The notes beneath the pieces are model-generated. The model was not told where the DNA came from. It made no database searches and saw only the letters and a list, made by a program, of their open reading frames with translations. A program made the position numbers and the translations under genes. A DNA stretch of 64,000 nt from Picosynechococcus sp. PCC 7003 (GTDB taxonomy: Bacteria > Cyanobacteriota > Cyanobacteriia > Cyanobacteriales > MRBY01), in contig NZ_CP016474.1 in assembly GCF_001693255.1 (NCBI RefSeq), positions 638,661-702,660 of the forward strand. Reading direction: 5' to 3'. Positions 27,970-35,850 of this stretch are shown here, piece by piece; the first letter of the stretch is position 1; each line of letters starts with the position of its first letter.

Positions 27970-28773
27970 TTAATCTTGGGTTAATACCTCTGGCAGAGGG
28001 GTATATTCACCGATGGGGTAGCCCCTTTGCTGAATCAAGGTTTTGAGATGTTGTACTCGTTTTGCCGGGGCCGGGTGGGTCGCCAGGAAATCCCAATTGG
28101 CTCCTTGTTGTTGGCTCATTGCTTCAAAGAAATCTGTGGCGCCAGCGACCTGACCATAGGTGGCGTAGAGCAAATCTAAACCATATTCATCGGCTTGTTT
28201 TTCTTGGGCTTGGGAAAAGCGTGAGCTGCTGACAATTTGTGCGGCATCTCCCAGCCAACTGACATCGCCAAAAATAGAGGAGATCACTGTACGGATCACG
28301 AGGGCCCGACCAATATTACGCAGGTGATCCCGGTGGGCAAAGTGACCGATTTCATGGCCCAATACCATCATGAGGGCATTTTCTGAGTCCATTTGATCTA
28401 ACAAGCCTTGATAGACCAGTACCGTATCCCCCGGCAGAGCAGCGGCGTTAACCACATCCTGGGGGATGTAGAGGAGCTGGTAGTCACGTTTTTCTTTAGC
28501 GCCTTCAGGAATTTCTGCCTCTAGGCGATCAAGCAAGGCATTCAATTCATCTTGGGCGGGCGAGGGTTGGGCTTGGGGTTCGTAAATTTTAACCAGGGCT
28601 TGCCCCAACCGTTGCTCCCAACTCACGGGCATCTGGACAATGAGCCAGTTGACGCTGAAGTTTAATAGCCAAATCAAGAGGGCGATCGCACAGACAAACA
28701 TCCCCCCAAGGGTGAGGAGTTCCCGCAGGGAAGCTTCAGGATTGCGATCTTCTGGGGCTGGGGGAGCAGGCAT
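27970..28773 (-). CDS. M48-family membrane zinc metalloprotease
   Basis: This 267-residue protein has one N-terminal membrane helix (about residues 18-40) and a peptidase M48 domain. The zinc site HEIGH lies near residue 140 in VLGHEIGHFAHRDH, and the third ligand is expected in EKQADEYGLDLL near 195. It is shorter than HtpX and resembles Oma1/YcaL-type quality-control proteases. The active site probably faces the periplasm or lumen. Its start is 2 bases past the rdgB stop on the same strand, suggesting co-transcription. Confidence 0.87.
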   Translation of the reverse strand: MPAPPAPEDRNPEASLRELLTLGGMFVCAIALLIWLLNFSVNWLIVQMPVSWEQRLGQALVKIYEPQAQPSPAQDELNALLDRLEAEIPEGAKEKRDYQLLYIPQDVVNAAALPGDTVLVYQGLLDQMDSENALMMVLGHEIGHFAHRDHLRNIGRALVIRTVISSIFGDVSWLGDAAQIVSSSRFSQAQEKQADEYGLDLLYATYGQVAGATDFFEAMSQQQGANWDFLATHPAPAKRVQHLKTLIQQRGYPIGEYTPLPEVLTQD

Positions 28774-28775
28774 AG

Positions 28776-29357
28776 TTAATCGAGGAGATTGGCAAGACGC
28801 GGCAAAAGCAGTGCAAAGGCTTGGCCCCGATGACTCACGTCATGTTTGAGCGCCGCTGACATTTCCGCAAAGGTCTGTTGATATTCTGGCACATAAAAAA
28901 TGGGGTCATAGCCAAAGCCCCCGTCTCCCCGCAGTTCCGTGAGGATTTCTCCAGGACAGTCTCCTTGTACCTGGGCGGCAATGGTGCCGTCTGGTTTGGC
29001 GATCGCCACAGCGCAGATAAACTTCGCGCGTCGATTGGAATTATTTCCCAGTTCCGTTAACAGACGTTCAATGCGTTCTTGGTCGGTGGTGCCGTAGCGC
29101 GCCGAATATAGGCCAGGGGCACCATTGAGGGCTTCAACGGCTAAACCAGAATCATCGGCGATCGCCCATTGGTTGAGGGCTTTGGCTACCTGGGATGCCT
29201 TGAGAGCCGCATTTTCAAGGAACGTTGTCCCTGTTTCTTCAATATCGAGTTCCGGGGGCTTGAGGCGCAATTCCCAGGGCAAATCCTGGAGATAGGCTTG
29301 CATTTCTTGTAATTTACCGGGGTTTCCGGTGGCGACGACGAGGACGGGCATAGGCAT
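28776..29357 (-). CDS. rdgB: XTP/dITP diphosphatase (non-canonical purine NTP pyrophosphatase)
   Basis: The enzyme removes deaminated purine nucleotides (dITP, XTP) from the pool. The substrate-binding opening LVVATGNPGKLQEM, the metal-binding segment AIADDSGLAVEALNG near residue 68 and GFGYDPIF near 150 are all diagnostic. The true start could be the ATG at 29,357 or the one at 29,351; a TTG at 29,360 also extends the frame. The downstream M48 protease gene follows directly. Confidence 0.93.
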   Translation of the reverse strand: MPMPVLVVATGNPGKLQEMQAYLQDLPWELRLKPPELDIEETGTTFLENAALKASQVAKALNQWAIADDSGLAVEALNGAPGLYSARYGTTDQERIERLLTELGNNSNRRAKFICAVAIAKPDGTIAAQVQGDCPGEILTELRGDGGFGYDPIFYVPEYQQTFAEMSAALKHDVSHRGQAFALLLPRLANLLD

Positions 29358-29512
29358 CAAAATCTGAACAAAAAATTAAAAAAGTTAACCAGAATCGCAG
29401 GGCAGCGACTTCCATTTTAAGGAAATTTGCCGAAAAAAAAGACGACCAAGGGCCGCCAGGTGCAAACTTATGCTGTTGAGGTGTTGTTTGAAAAAGTTAA
29501 AAGCTGTTGGTC

Positions 29513-29725
29513 TTACTGAAAAATACCAATGACGCCGTGGCCGGTGAAAATTTCGAGGAGAAGTAGAGAAGCAAAGCCGATCATCGCGGCCCGACCATTG
29601 AATTTCTCTGCATATTCGGTGAAGCCGACGCGGGGATTTTCTTGGACGTAAACGGTGGGCTCTACGGCAAAGGTGTTCAGCTTGCCTTGGTCGTCGACGA
29701 TGTTGCCTTGGTATTTTCTAGCCAT
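29513..29725 (-). CDS. hli: High-light-inducible (small CAB-like) protein
   Basis: HLIPs are single-helix thylakoid proteins of the light-harvesting superfamily that bind chlorophyll and carotenoid and protect photosystem assembly under stress. The 70-residue protein carries the chlorophyll-binding helix motif EKFNGRAAMIGFASLLLLE with the conserved Glu-Asn-Arg residues. The acidic N-terminal half has no membrane segment. An HLR1-like element lies upstream, fitting RpaB-controlled light induction. The gene stands alone on the minus strand. Confidence 0.94.
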   Translation of the reverse strand: MARKYQGNIVDDQGKLNTFAVEPTVYVQENPRVGFTEYAEKFNGRAAMIGFASLLLLEIFTGHGVIGIFQ

Positions 29726-29780
29726 CTTGTTATCTGGGGTAAATTAGGTTGCTTTTTATCTTGATCCAAGATTAACAACT

Positions 29781-29798
29781 TTTGTAACAATTTGCAAC
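29781..29798 (-). promoter_or_regulatory. HLR1-like RpaB-binding element upstream of hli
   Basis: On the minus strand the sequence is GTTGCAAA-TT-GTTACAAA. This is a direct repeat of the HLR1 half-site (G/T)TTACA(A/T)(A/T) spaced by two bases, with one mismatch in the first half. It ends 55 bases upstream of the hli start codon. HLR1 elements are known to control high-light genes through RpaB. Confidence 0.75.
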
Positions 29799-29972
29799 AT
29801 TTTATTTTTCGAGGTTGACAAAAGCTATTGACGTAAGCACCTACTTTGTTTTAGAGAAAATTGCAAACTTTTTCTCGATGTTCTGGGAGATGGTGCCATG
29901 GGCTACAGATTTTTGGCCCATATCTTTTTAGGTTGATATTTGATATGTCCTGCACCTGAGAGGCTGCGGTCT

Positions 29973-30962
29973 ATGGTCTGCTCGGATTTCCCCGTCATTT
30001 ATTCCACACTATCGGCGATCGCCCTCCGGGAGCGTGTGCTACCCCAATATGGCCTCAAGACCGTCAGCCAATGCGAGTTATGGAATCGGGGCTTGAGTGA
30101 TATTTACTTTGTTCAGGCAGCGCAGGATGTGTTTGTGTTGCGGGTTTCCCATCACCATTGGCGATCGCCCACAGAAATTTTTTTCGAGCTAGATTTTCTG
30201 AATTTCCTCAAGAATCAGGGTTTACCAGTGGCGGCTCCTCTACCGACGGAAACCGGTGAATGGGCAGTGAAAATTCAAGCTCCAGAAGGCGATCGCTATG
30301 CCACCCTGTTTCCCTTTGCCCCAGGGGAAATTGCCCTAGGAGGGTGGAACGAAACCCAAAGTCGTCACCTGGGAGCAGTGGTGGCTCAGATCCATCAGGT
30401 CAGCCAAGACTTTATCTGCGACCATCCGCGCAAACCCCTAGACCTAGATTATTTGTTGGATGAATCCTTGGGCGTGATTTTGCCCTTTTTTGGCGATCGC
30501 CCCCGGGACTGGGGATTTATGCAGGATACCGCCCACAAAATCCGCGAGACCCTGGCCCAACTGCCTAAAGAAAAGCCCCTCTGGTCTGTCTGTTGGGGTG
30601 ATGCCCACTGCGGCAATGTCCACTTCACCGAAGATCACCAGCTCACCCTCTTTGATTTTGACCAATGCGGCTATGGGTGGCGCGCCTTTGAAATTGGTAA
30701 ATTTTTCCAGGGGGCCCTCACCACAGGTCTCCAGCGACGGGTACGGGAAGCGTTTATCGCGGGCTATGAGTCCCAAACCACCTTTGTTACCCAGGAACAA
30801 GCTGCACTCCAAGCCCTCACCCAGCTCGCCTATATTTGGTCGTGGCGCATCAGTCTCATCAGCATTCAAATTTTTAACAATAGCCAACTGGATCGTCACT
30901 ACCTCACCCAGCGCCTAGAACGGCTCAAGGCCTTATCTTCACGGGATTGGCAATTATTCTAA
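29973..30962 (+). CDS. APH-fold phosphotransferase (aminoglycoside phosphotransferase / homoserine kinase II-like)
   Basis: A protein-kinase-like fold of about 329 residues. The catalytic loop is SVCWGDAHCGNVHF near residue 210, followed by the metal-binding LTLFDFDQCGYGW near 225. Together these give the family pattern of catalytic Asp, Asn and second Asp. The N-terminal lobe includes LWNRGLSDIYFVQ and VFVLRVSHHHWR. The substrate is not predictable; relatives act on antibiotics, homoserine, choline or proteins. The ATG at 29,973 has GAGAGG upstream and is preferred over a TTG at 29,940. Confidence 0.8.
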   Translation: MVCSDFPVIYSTLSAIALRERVLPQYGLKTVSQCELWNRGLSDIYFVQAAQDVFVLRVSHHHWRSPTEIFFELDFLNFLKNQGLPVAAPLPTETGEWAVKIQAPEGDRYATLFPFAPGEIALGGWNETQSRHLGAVVAQIHQVSQDFICDHPRKPLDLDYLLDESLGVILPFFGDRPRDWGFMQDTAHKIRETLAQLPKEKPLWSVCWGDAHCGNVHFTEDHQLTLFDFDQCGYGWRAFEIGKFFQGALTTGLQRRVREAFIAGYESQTTFVTQEQAALQALTQLAYIWSWRISLISIQIFNNSQLDRHYLTQRLERLKALSSRDWQLF

Positions 30963-31075
30963 AGGGATTGTCTCCAGTGATAGATCCGTGCCCTGTGGCC
31001 CGGCCTAGGGAAGAATGTCGCGAAAAGTTGAAAAATTCCCTGATCAAAAATGGTATGTTCTGCTACACTTACCGT

Positions 31076-31196
31076 TGTGTAAAGAAATATTTCGGGCTTC
31101 GTGCTGGGAACGCGTAGTTTGAAATCTTGATATTTTTTCGATGCAAAAACAACAACAAGCTTGAGTCATGCCAGCGATCGCCTCGCTGGTTTTTTC
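31076..31196 (+). ncRNA. Candidate small non-coding RNA with a strong terminator
   Basis: The 331-base gap between the phosphotransferase and ycf51 holds an extended -10 box, TGC-TACACT, at 31,061-31,069. About 100 bases on is a textbook terminator: stem CCAGCGA/TCGCTGG (31,171-31,189) followed by seven residues rich in T. The stem includes a HIP1 octamer. A separate GATAAT at 31,213-31,218 can serve ycf51, so the upstream unit looks like an independent transcript of about 120 nt. There is no sensible open frame and no match to an RNA family I know. It could also be a short leader or an antisense signal. Confidence 0.45.
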
Positions 31197-31293
31197 TTGG
31201 GGCCCTTGCTGGGATAATGGAAGCCACAACTTTTAATGATCCCTTAATTAACTGCACTGGCCTTGTGCCAAAACGTTTTTACCGAACTGACCC

Positions 31294-31815
31294 ATGGAAA
31301 ATTTAGATTTTGCCCTTTATACCCAGTGGTCTGCCTATGCCACCTTGTTTTTTGCGGTCTTGGCGATCGCCGCGTTTCTTTTTAAGTGGGGCATCCGTTT
31401 CCGCTTGGTCGGCACCACCGGCTTTATGATTGTGCTCACCATTGGTTTGTTTGGCCTCAGCCTAGGACTCTTTAGCCGGAGTGTGGTGCCGGGAGCCGTG
31501 CGCTATGCCCTGGTTTACGACAATGGTGCAAACTTAGCCGTCGTCTCCGTGAAGCCTGAAGTGACCACCGAAGCGGTGAATGCGACCCTCCGCCAAGCTT
31601 CCAATGACCTCTTTTCCTACGGGCGCATTGGCAATGGGGATAATAAATTTACCGTGCGTCTCCGGGTGATGAGCCACCCCGAACCCGGCGTTTCCGAGCC
31701 CCTCTATTTGGGTCAAGTCCAACGCGCCATTGCCGACCGCGAAAATGGTGCCCTGGACATCCAGCTCTACCCAGAAAATCTCAAAAAGCTGCCCCAATCC
31801 AAGGCGATTAGTTAG
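31294..31815 (+). CDS. ycf51: Ycf51 (DUF2518) family protein
   Basis: This 173-residue protein is conserved in cyanobacteria and in some algal plastids; function is not known. Two membrane helices occupy the N-terminal third (YATLFFAVLAIAAFLFKWG and TTGFMIVLTIGLFGLSLGLF). A soluble alpha/beta domain follows, beginning GAVRYALVYDNGAN near residue 67. A GATAAT -10 box at 31,213-31,218 is a reasonable promoter. Confidence 0.83.
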   Translation: MENLDFALYTQWSAYATLFFAVLAIAAFLFKWGIRFRLVGTTGFMIVLTIGLFGLSLGLFSRSVVPGAVRYALVYDNGANLAVVSVKPEVTTEAVNATLRQASNDLFSYGRIGNGDNKFTVRLRVMSHPEPGVSEPLYLGQVQRAIADRENGALDIQLYPENLKKLPQSKAIS

Positions 31816-31872
31816 GATCTAGGGAAGTTTACTGCATCTGTTTCGTCGCCATTTTTTCGATACCCAATACCC

Positions 31873-33048
31873 ATGAAAAAGCCTACTGCTGCTCCCCAAA
31901 CCCAAACTGTTCCAATGCAAGTGTTGATTGCGCCGGCCCAAGTGCTCAAGGGAAATAATGCCCTGGCCCAAGCTGGCGCGGCGATCGCCCGTTGGGGGAA
32001 ACGTCCCTTTGTGGTGGGGGGGCAGCAGAGCCTCGAAAAACTGGCAATCCCGCTCCAGACCCTAGCCGAACAAGAAAAACTCGATCTCGCGACCGGTAGT
32101 TATAGCCCCGACTGTTCCGAAGCGTCCCTCAAAGAACTCAATAAAAAGTTCAAAGCCCACAAGGCGGATTTTGTCATCGGCATCGGCGGCGGCAAGGCCC
32201 TAGATACGGCCAAACTGCTCGCCCATCAGCAACGTTGCCCCATTGTGACTGTGCCCACTTCGGCGGCTACCTGTGCTGCTTGGACGGCTTTGTCGAATAT
32301 TTATTCTAACCAGGGGGCCTTTCAATATGATGTGGGCTTGGATCAATGCCCGAATCTTTTGATTCTGGACTATGACTTGGTACGTACTGCGCCGCAACGA
32401 ACTCTGATTGCGGGGATTGGGGATGCGATCGCCAAATGGTACGAAGCTTCCGTCAGCAGCGGTCATTCCCCCCAGACCCTTACCATTGCCGCTGTCCAAG
32501 AAGCACGCATTCTCCGGGACCTCCTCTTCCAAAAATCCCCCCAGGCGATCGCCGATGTCCACAGTTCCGCCTGGCAAGAAGTGGTTGATGCGACGGTTCT
32601 TCTCGCCGGCGTGATCGGTGGCTTAGGGGGAGCCAATTGTCGTACCGTGGCTGCCCATGCAGTTCACAACGGGTTAACCCATCTGCCTGCCGCCCATGGC
32701 ATCTTGCACGGTGAGAAAGTTGCCTACGGAATTTTGGTGCAGCTCCGTCTCGAAGAAATTTGCCAAAAAAGTCAGTTGGCTGAAACAGCCCGCCAACAGC
32801 TCCTACAGTTTTACCGAGACATTGGCTTACCGAAGAGCCTCGCTGATCTCGGTCTGAATACGATGACCTTGGCCGAATTACGCCAGGTGGCAGAGATTAC
32901 CTGTCAGCCCCAGTCAGACATCCACCGTTTGCCCTTCACTGTTAGCCCAGACCAGTTAATGGCGGCGATGGTTTCCACAGAAGCGACCAGAGAAAACGCT
33001 TCCCTTGAAGTCCATCCTGCCGCCGAAGCAACCAAAGCACAGGCTTAG
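31873..33048 (+). CDS. gldA: Iron/zinc-dependent glycerol dehydrogenase-like oxidoreductase
   Basis: This is a member of the GldA / iron-containing alcohol dehydrogenase family. The NAD-binding core has VIGIGGGKALDTAKLLAH near residue 103 and PTSAATCAAWTALSNIY near 128. Metal ligands are expected at Asp in LIAGIGDAIAKWYEA and at the histidines in AHAVHNGL and AHGILHGEKVAYG near 255-280. The C-terminal part ends with a non-conserved alanine-rich tail. The reaction in a phototroph is uncertain, since related enzymes act on glycerol, glycerol-1-phosphate or other polyols. It starts 57 bases after ycf51. Confidence 0.85.
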   Translation: MKKPTAAPQTQTVPMQVLIAPAQVLKGNNALAQAGAAIARWGKRPFVVGGQQSLEKLAIPLQTLAEQEKLDLATGSYSPDCSEASLKELNKKFKAHKADFVIGIGGGKALDTAKLLAHQQRCPIVTVPTSAATCAAWTALSNIYSNQGAFQYDVGLDQCPNLLILDYDLVRTAPQRTLIAGIGDAIAKWYEASVSSGHSPQTLTIAAVQEARILRDLLFQKSPQAIADVHSSAWQEVVDATVLLAGVIGGLGGANCRTVAAHAVHNGLTHLPAAHGILHGEKVAYGILVQLRLEEICQKSQLAETARQQLLQFYRDIGLPKSLADLGLNTMTLAELRQVAEITCQPQSDIHRLPFTVSPDQLMAAMVSTEATRENASLEVHPAAEATKAQA

Positions 33049-33138
33049 GATTTCCAGGTCTAGACAATTGACATCTGGCGGCATCCCTAGGGTTTAATGG
33101 GGCACGGGCAATCCATATAAAAACGGCAAAACAAAAGC

Positions 33139-34281
33139 ATGAAACACAAAGTGGGCGTCATTGGCGGCGGACAACTCGCCTGGATGATGGGGGCAGAAGC
33201 CCGGAGCCTTGGCATGGAACTGTGGGTACAAACACCCAACGCCAGCGATCCAGCGGTTTCCAATGCCGATCAAGTGATCATCGGGGCGATCGACGATCTA
33301 GCATCTACGGCCAAGCTGGTGGAAAACTGCCATGTGGTCACCTTCGAAAATGAATTTGTTGATCTCGAAGCCCTCGATACCCTCGTTAAACGAGGAGCAA
33401 AATTTTTCCCTTCTCTGCCCTTTCTCGCCGCCCTCCTGGACAAATATGATCAACGGCGCTGCTGTCAACGGTTTGATATTCCGGTGCCGACCTTCGTCCC
33501 TTGGCAACTGGGTGAACCGCTGCCCCCTGGTTGGGAATTTCCGTTGGTCGTGAAGGCCCGTCGTCATGGTTATGACGGTAAAGGTACATTTATCGTTAAA
33601 GATGCGGCTGCTTTACAGGCTTTACCAACGGATTTAGCCGATACGCCTCTACTTTTAGAAGCGTTTGTGCCCTTTGAGCAGGAATTGGCGGTGATGGTGA
33701 CCCGCAACCGTCGAGGAGAAATTCGCACCTTTCCGACGGTGGAAACCCAGCAAATTGATCAAGTGTGTCGTTGGGTTCTTGCCCCTGCGGCAGTTCCTCA
33801 GGCGGTGGTGGATCAAGTTGAAAAGATTGCCCACACCTTAGCTGAGGGGTTAAATCTGGTGGGCATCATGGGGATTGAGTTGTTTCTTACCCCCGAGGGA
33901 CAAGTATTAGTGAATGAGATTGCCCCCCGCACCCATAATTCGGGGCATTTTAGTTTGGATGCTTGTCAGACGTCGCAGTTTGCGATGCAACTCCAGGCGA
34001 TCGCCGATTTGCCCCTGGGGAATCCGAAGATGCTTAGTGCTGGGGCGGTGATGGTAAATTTACTGGGGTTTGAGCACAGCACGGGGGATTATGCCCACAA
34101 ACGGCAGATGTTGACCCAATTTCCCCAGAGTCATATCCATTGGTATAACAAAACAAGTGCCAGTCCGGGACGAAAACTAGGTCATGTCACGGTTTTAAGT
34201 GAAACCAATGACCGAGAAACCCTGATGGCGATCGCCAAGCAAATTGAAACCATTTGGTATGGCAATGCTAGCCCCACCTAA
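33139..34281 (+). CDS. purK: N5-carboxyaminoimidazole ribonucleotide synthase
   Basis: PurK uses ATP and bicarbonate to make N5-CAIR from AIR in purine synthesis. The N-terminal nucleotide loop is GVIGGGQLAWMMG. An ATP-grasp core follows: VVKARRHGYDGKGTF near residue 138, ELAVMVTRN near 182, and the metal-binding NEIAPRTHNSGH near 258. At 380 residues it is normal in length. In several cyanobacteria the 6S RNA gene sits near purK, but the 90-base upstream gap here is too short to contain one. Confidence 0.95.
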   Translation: MKHKVGVIGGGQLAWMMGAEARSLGMELWVQTPNASDPAVSNADQVIIGAIDDLASTAKLVENCHVVTFENEFVDLEALDTLVKRGAKFFPSLPFLAALLDKYDQRRCCQRFDIPVPTFVPWQLGEPLPPGWEFPLVVKARRHGYDGKGTFIVKDAAALQALPTDLADTPLLLEAFVPFEQELAVMVTRNRRGEIRTFPTVETQQIDQVCRWVLAPAAVPQAVVDQVEKIAHTLAEGLNLVGIMGIELFLTPEGQVLVNEIAPRTHNSGHFSLDACQTSQFAMQLQAIADLPLGNPKMLSAGAVMVNLLGFEHSTGDYAHKRQMLTQFPQSHIHWYNKTSASPGRKLGHVTVLSETNDRETLMAIAKQIETIWYGNASPT

Positions 34282-34290
34282 AACTTTTGG

Positions 34291-34692
34291 TTAGCGCTGG
34301 CGACCGGTCCAGTGGGAGCCAGAAAAAGGCGTCCCTCCCAGCTGAGTAACCTTTTCTGGGGTCATCACATACACCCAAGCCTCCGTTAGAATCGTTTTTG
34401 TCTCTGTGTAAACAGGAGCTTGGAGTCGCTGATATTCATTGAGGGAAGGCGATCGCTCCGGTTGATAATCTTCGAGGACATCTAGGTTCACTAACACACC
34501 GGGATCCGTGAACCGTAGCAAGTAACCTTCTACCCAGCCTGGCTCTGGGGTGAGGGCCGGATAACCCACAGGCAACTGGTAAAGCTTCCCTGGGATTAAG
34601 GCTTTTTCAATATGGGGATGATGGGGGGCACAGTAACGGGGAAAATTAACTTCTCCCGGCTGAAGAGTGCCATAGACAAAAACCTTTAGCAT
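34291..34692 (-). CDS. Gamma-glutamylcyclotransferase-fold protein
   Basis: A 133-residue protein with the GGCT-like opening VFVYGTLQPGE, which is the substrate-binding loop of the fold. The expected catalytic glutamate lies in the DVLEDYQPE segment near residue 75, and AWVYVM marks the last core strand. Relatives release 5-oxoproline from gamma-glutamyl compounds, but substrate is not certain. I take the ATG at 34,692 (MLKVFVYG); the longer frame from a TTG at 34,716 adds residues not usual for the family. Confidence 0.85.
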   Translation of the reverse strand: MLKVFVYGTLQPGEVNFPRYCAPHHPHIEKALIPGKLYQLPVGYPALTPEPGWVEGYLLRFTDPGVLVNLDVLEDYQPERSPSLNEYQRLQAPVYTETKTILTEAWVYVMTPEKVTQLGGTPFSGSHWTGRQR

Positions 34693-34786
34693 GGGGAGAT
34701 TTCCGACCAAGAACAACAGGGGGTGAAACCGTGAAAAGCTATAATCAGGGGCAAAATCATGTGCTTTCGTAAGGGGAAAATGGGCA

Positions 34787-35485
34787 ATGGCTAAACGCTA
34801 CAATATTTTGCTCGTCGATGATGAACCGGGTGTCCGGGAGGCTGTCCAGGCCTATTTAGAAGATGATGAAGCCCTCACCGTCACCACCGCCGAGAATGCC
34901 ACCAAAGCCTGGGACGTTCTGCAAACGTTTACACCGGACTTGGTGATTTCTGACATTATGATGCCCCAGGTGGATGGTTATCAGTTTTTGGGCCAACTGC
35001 GCGACGATCCTCGCTTTAAAACTCTCCCGGTGATTTTCCTGACGGCCCGTGGCATGACTGGCGATCGCATTCAAGGCTACCAAGCAGGCTGTGATGCCTA
35101 TTTACCAAAACCCTTTGAACCCGAAGAACTCGAAGCGATTGTGAAAAATCTTCTGACCCGGGAAGCGGCGATCGCCGAACAGCAAGAAGGCGGCGGCAGT
35201 AACCTCGAAGGCATTGCCCAGGATCTCCGGGAGATTAAACAATTTCTGGGCCAGCAAAATCAACTGGTCACTACCCCACCGCCCTTGAAAATTGACCTGA
35301 CCCCCAGGGAACAAAGCGTTCTCGACCTCGTAGCCCAGGGACTAATGAATAAAGAAATTGCCAAGGAGCTCGAAACCAGCGTCCGCAACGTCGAAAAGTA
35401 CGTTAGTCGCCTATTTAGCAAAACGGGAACCAATAGTCGGACAGAATTGGTACGCTACGCCCTCAAGCATGGTTTAACGCAATAG
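34787..35485 (+). CDS. rre1: NarL-type response regulator, Rre1/Ycf29-like
   Basis: This is a DNA-binding response regulator of 232 residues. The receiver domain has the acidic pair at residues 11-12, the phospho-acceptor Asp56 in LVISDIMMPQVDGY, the TAR switch residue region and the PKPF lysine. A linker (about 125-165) leads to a LuxR-type HTH (LTPREQSVLDLVAQGLMNKEIAKELE, about 167-192). The sequence resembles Rre1 of Synechocystis and plastid Ycf29, which controls stress genes with the sensor Hik2. A TATAAT box at 34,740-34,745 fits transcription starting about 35 bases before the ATG. Confidence 0.88.
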   Translation: MAKRYNILLVDDEPGVREAVQAYLEDDEALTVTTAENATKAWDVLQTFTPDLVISDIMMPQVDGYQFLGQLRDDPRFKTLPVIFLTARGMTGDRIQGYQAGCDAYLPKPFEPEELEAIVKNLLTREAAIAEQQEGGGSNLEGIAQDLREIKQFLGQQNQLVTTPPPLKIDLTPREQSVLDLVAQGLMNKEIAKELETSVRNVEKYVSRLFSKTGTNSRTELVRYALKHGLTQ

Positions 35486-35562
35486 TTAACGAGGGTAGGT
35501 AATCCCTCAGTCTTACGCCATGATTTAGCCCTTTTTTTGTAGTTTTAGTCCAACAAGCGACG

Positions 35563-35850
35563 ATGCCCCAACAAGATCAAGTCCATCCCCAAGCCAACCG
35601 CGATCGCCTGATTGTGGATAGCCTCCTCAAAGGAGAACCCACAGAACAGGCCCTGGTGGAATTGGCACGGCTCCATCTGCGCTATGAGGGCTTTCCGGGG
35701 GCGAGGGAAATTCAGCAGGATTTGAAATTGCTGTTTCAACAGTGGGGCCTGACGGAGGACGTTTTATTCGCTAAAACCAGGGAAATCCATGCGGCTGGGC
35801 GAGCCTATAAACATCTACGCCATGGCGAGGAGCAACAGGATTGGAGTTAA
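35563..35850 (+). CDS. DUF3288 family protein (95 aa)
   Basis: This small cyanobacterial protein of unknown function is predicted to be mainly helical and soluble. Typical family stretches are RDRLIVDSLLKGEPTEQAL, ELARLHLRYEGFPGAREIQ and EDVLFAKTREIHAAGRAYK. Its last 10 bases overlap the TTG start of the pyrimidine fusion gene, suggesting translational coupling. No motif suggests an enzymatic role. Confidence 0.82.
   Translation: MPQQDQVHPQANRDRLIVDSLLKGEPTEQALVELARLHLRYEGFPGAREIQQDLKLLFQQWGLTEDVLFAKTREIHAAGRAYKHLRHGEEQQDWS

Noticed and set aside
33049-33138. 6S RNA gene upstream of purK
   Set aside because: 6S RNA is often next to purK in cyanobacteria, but only 90 bases are available here, too short for the roughly 180-nt RNA.
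35487-35535. GAGGG/CCCTC hairpin after rre1 as a terminator
   Set aside because: The stem is only five pairs and is not followed directly by a T run; the T run is 20 bases later.
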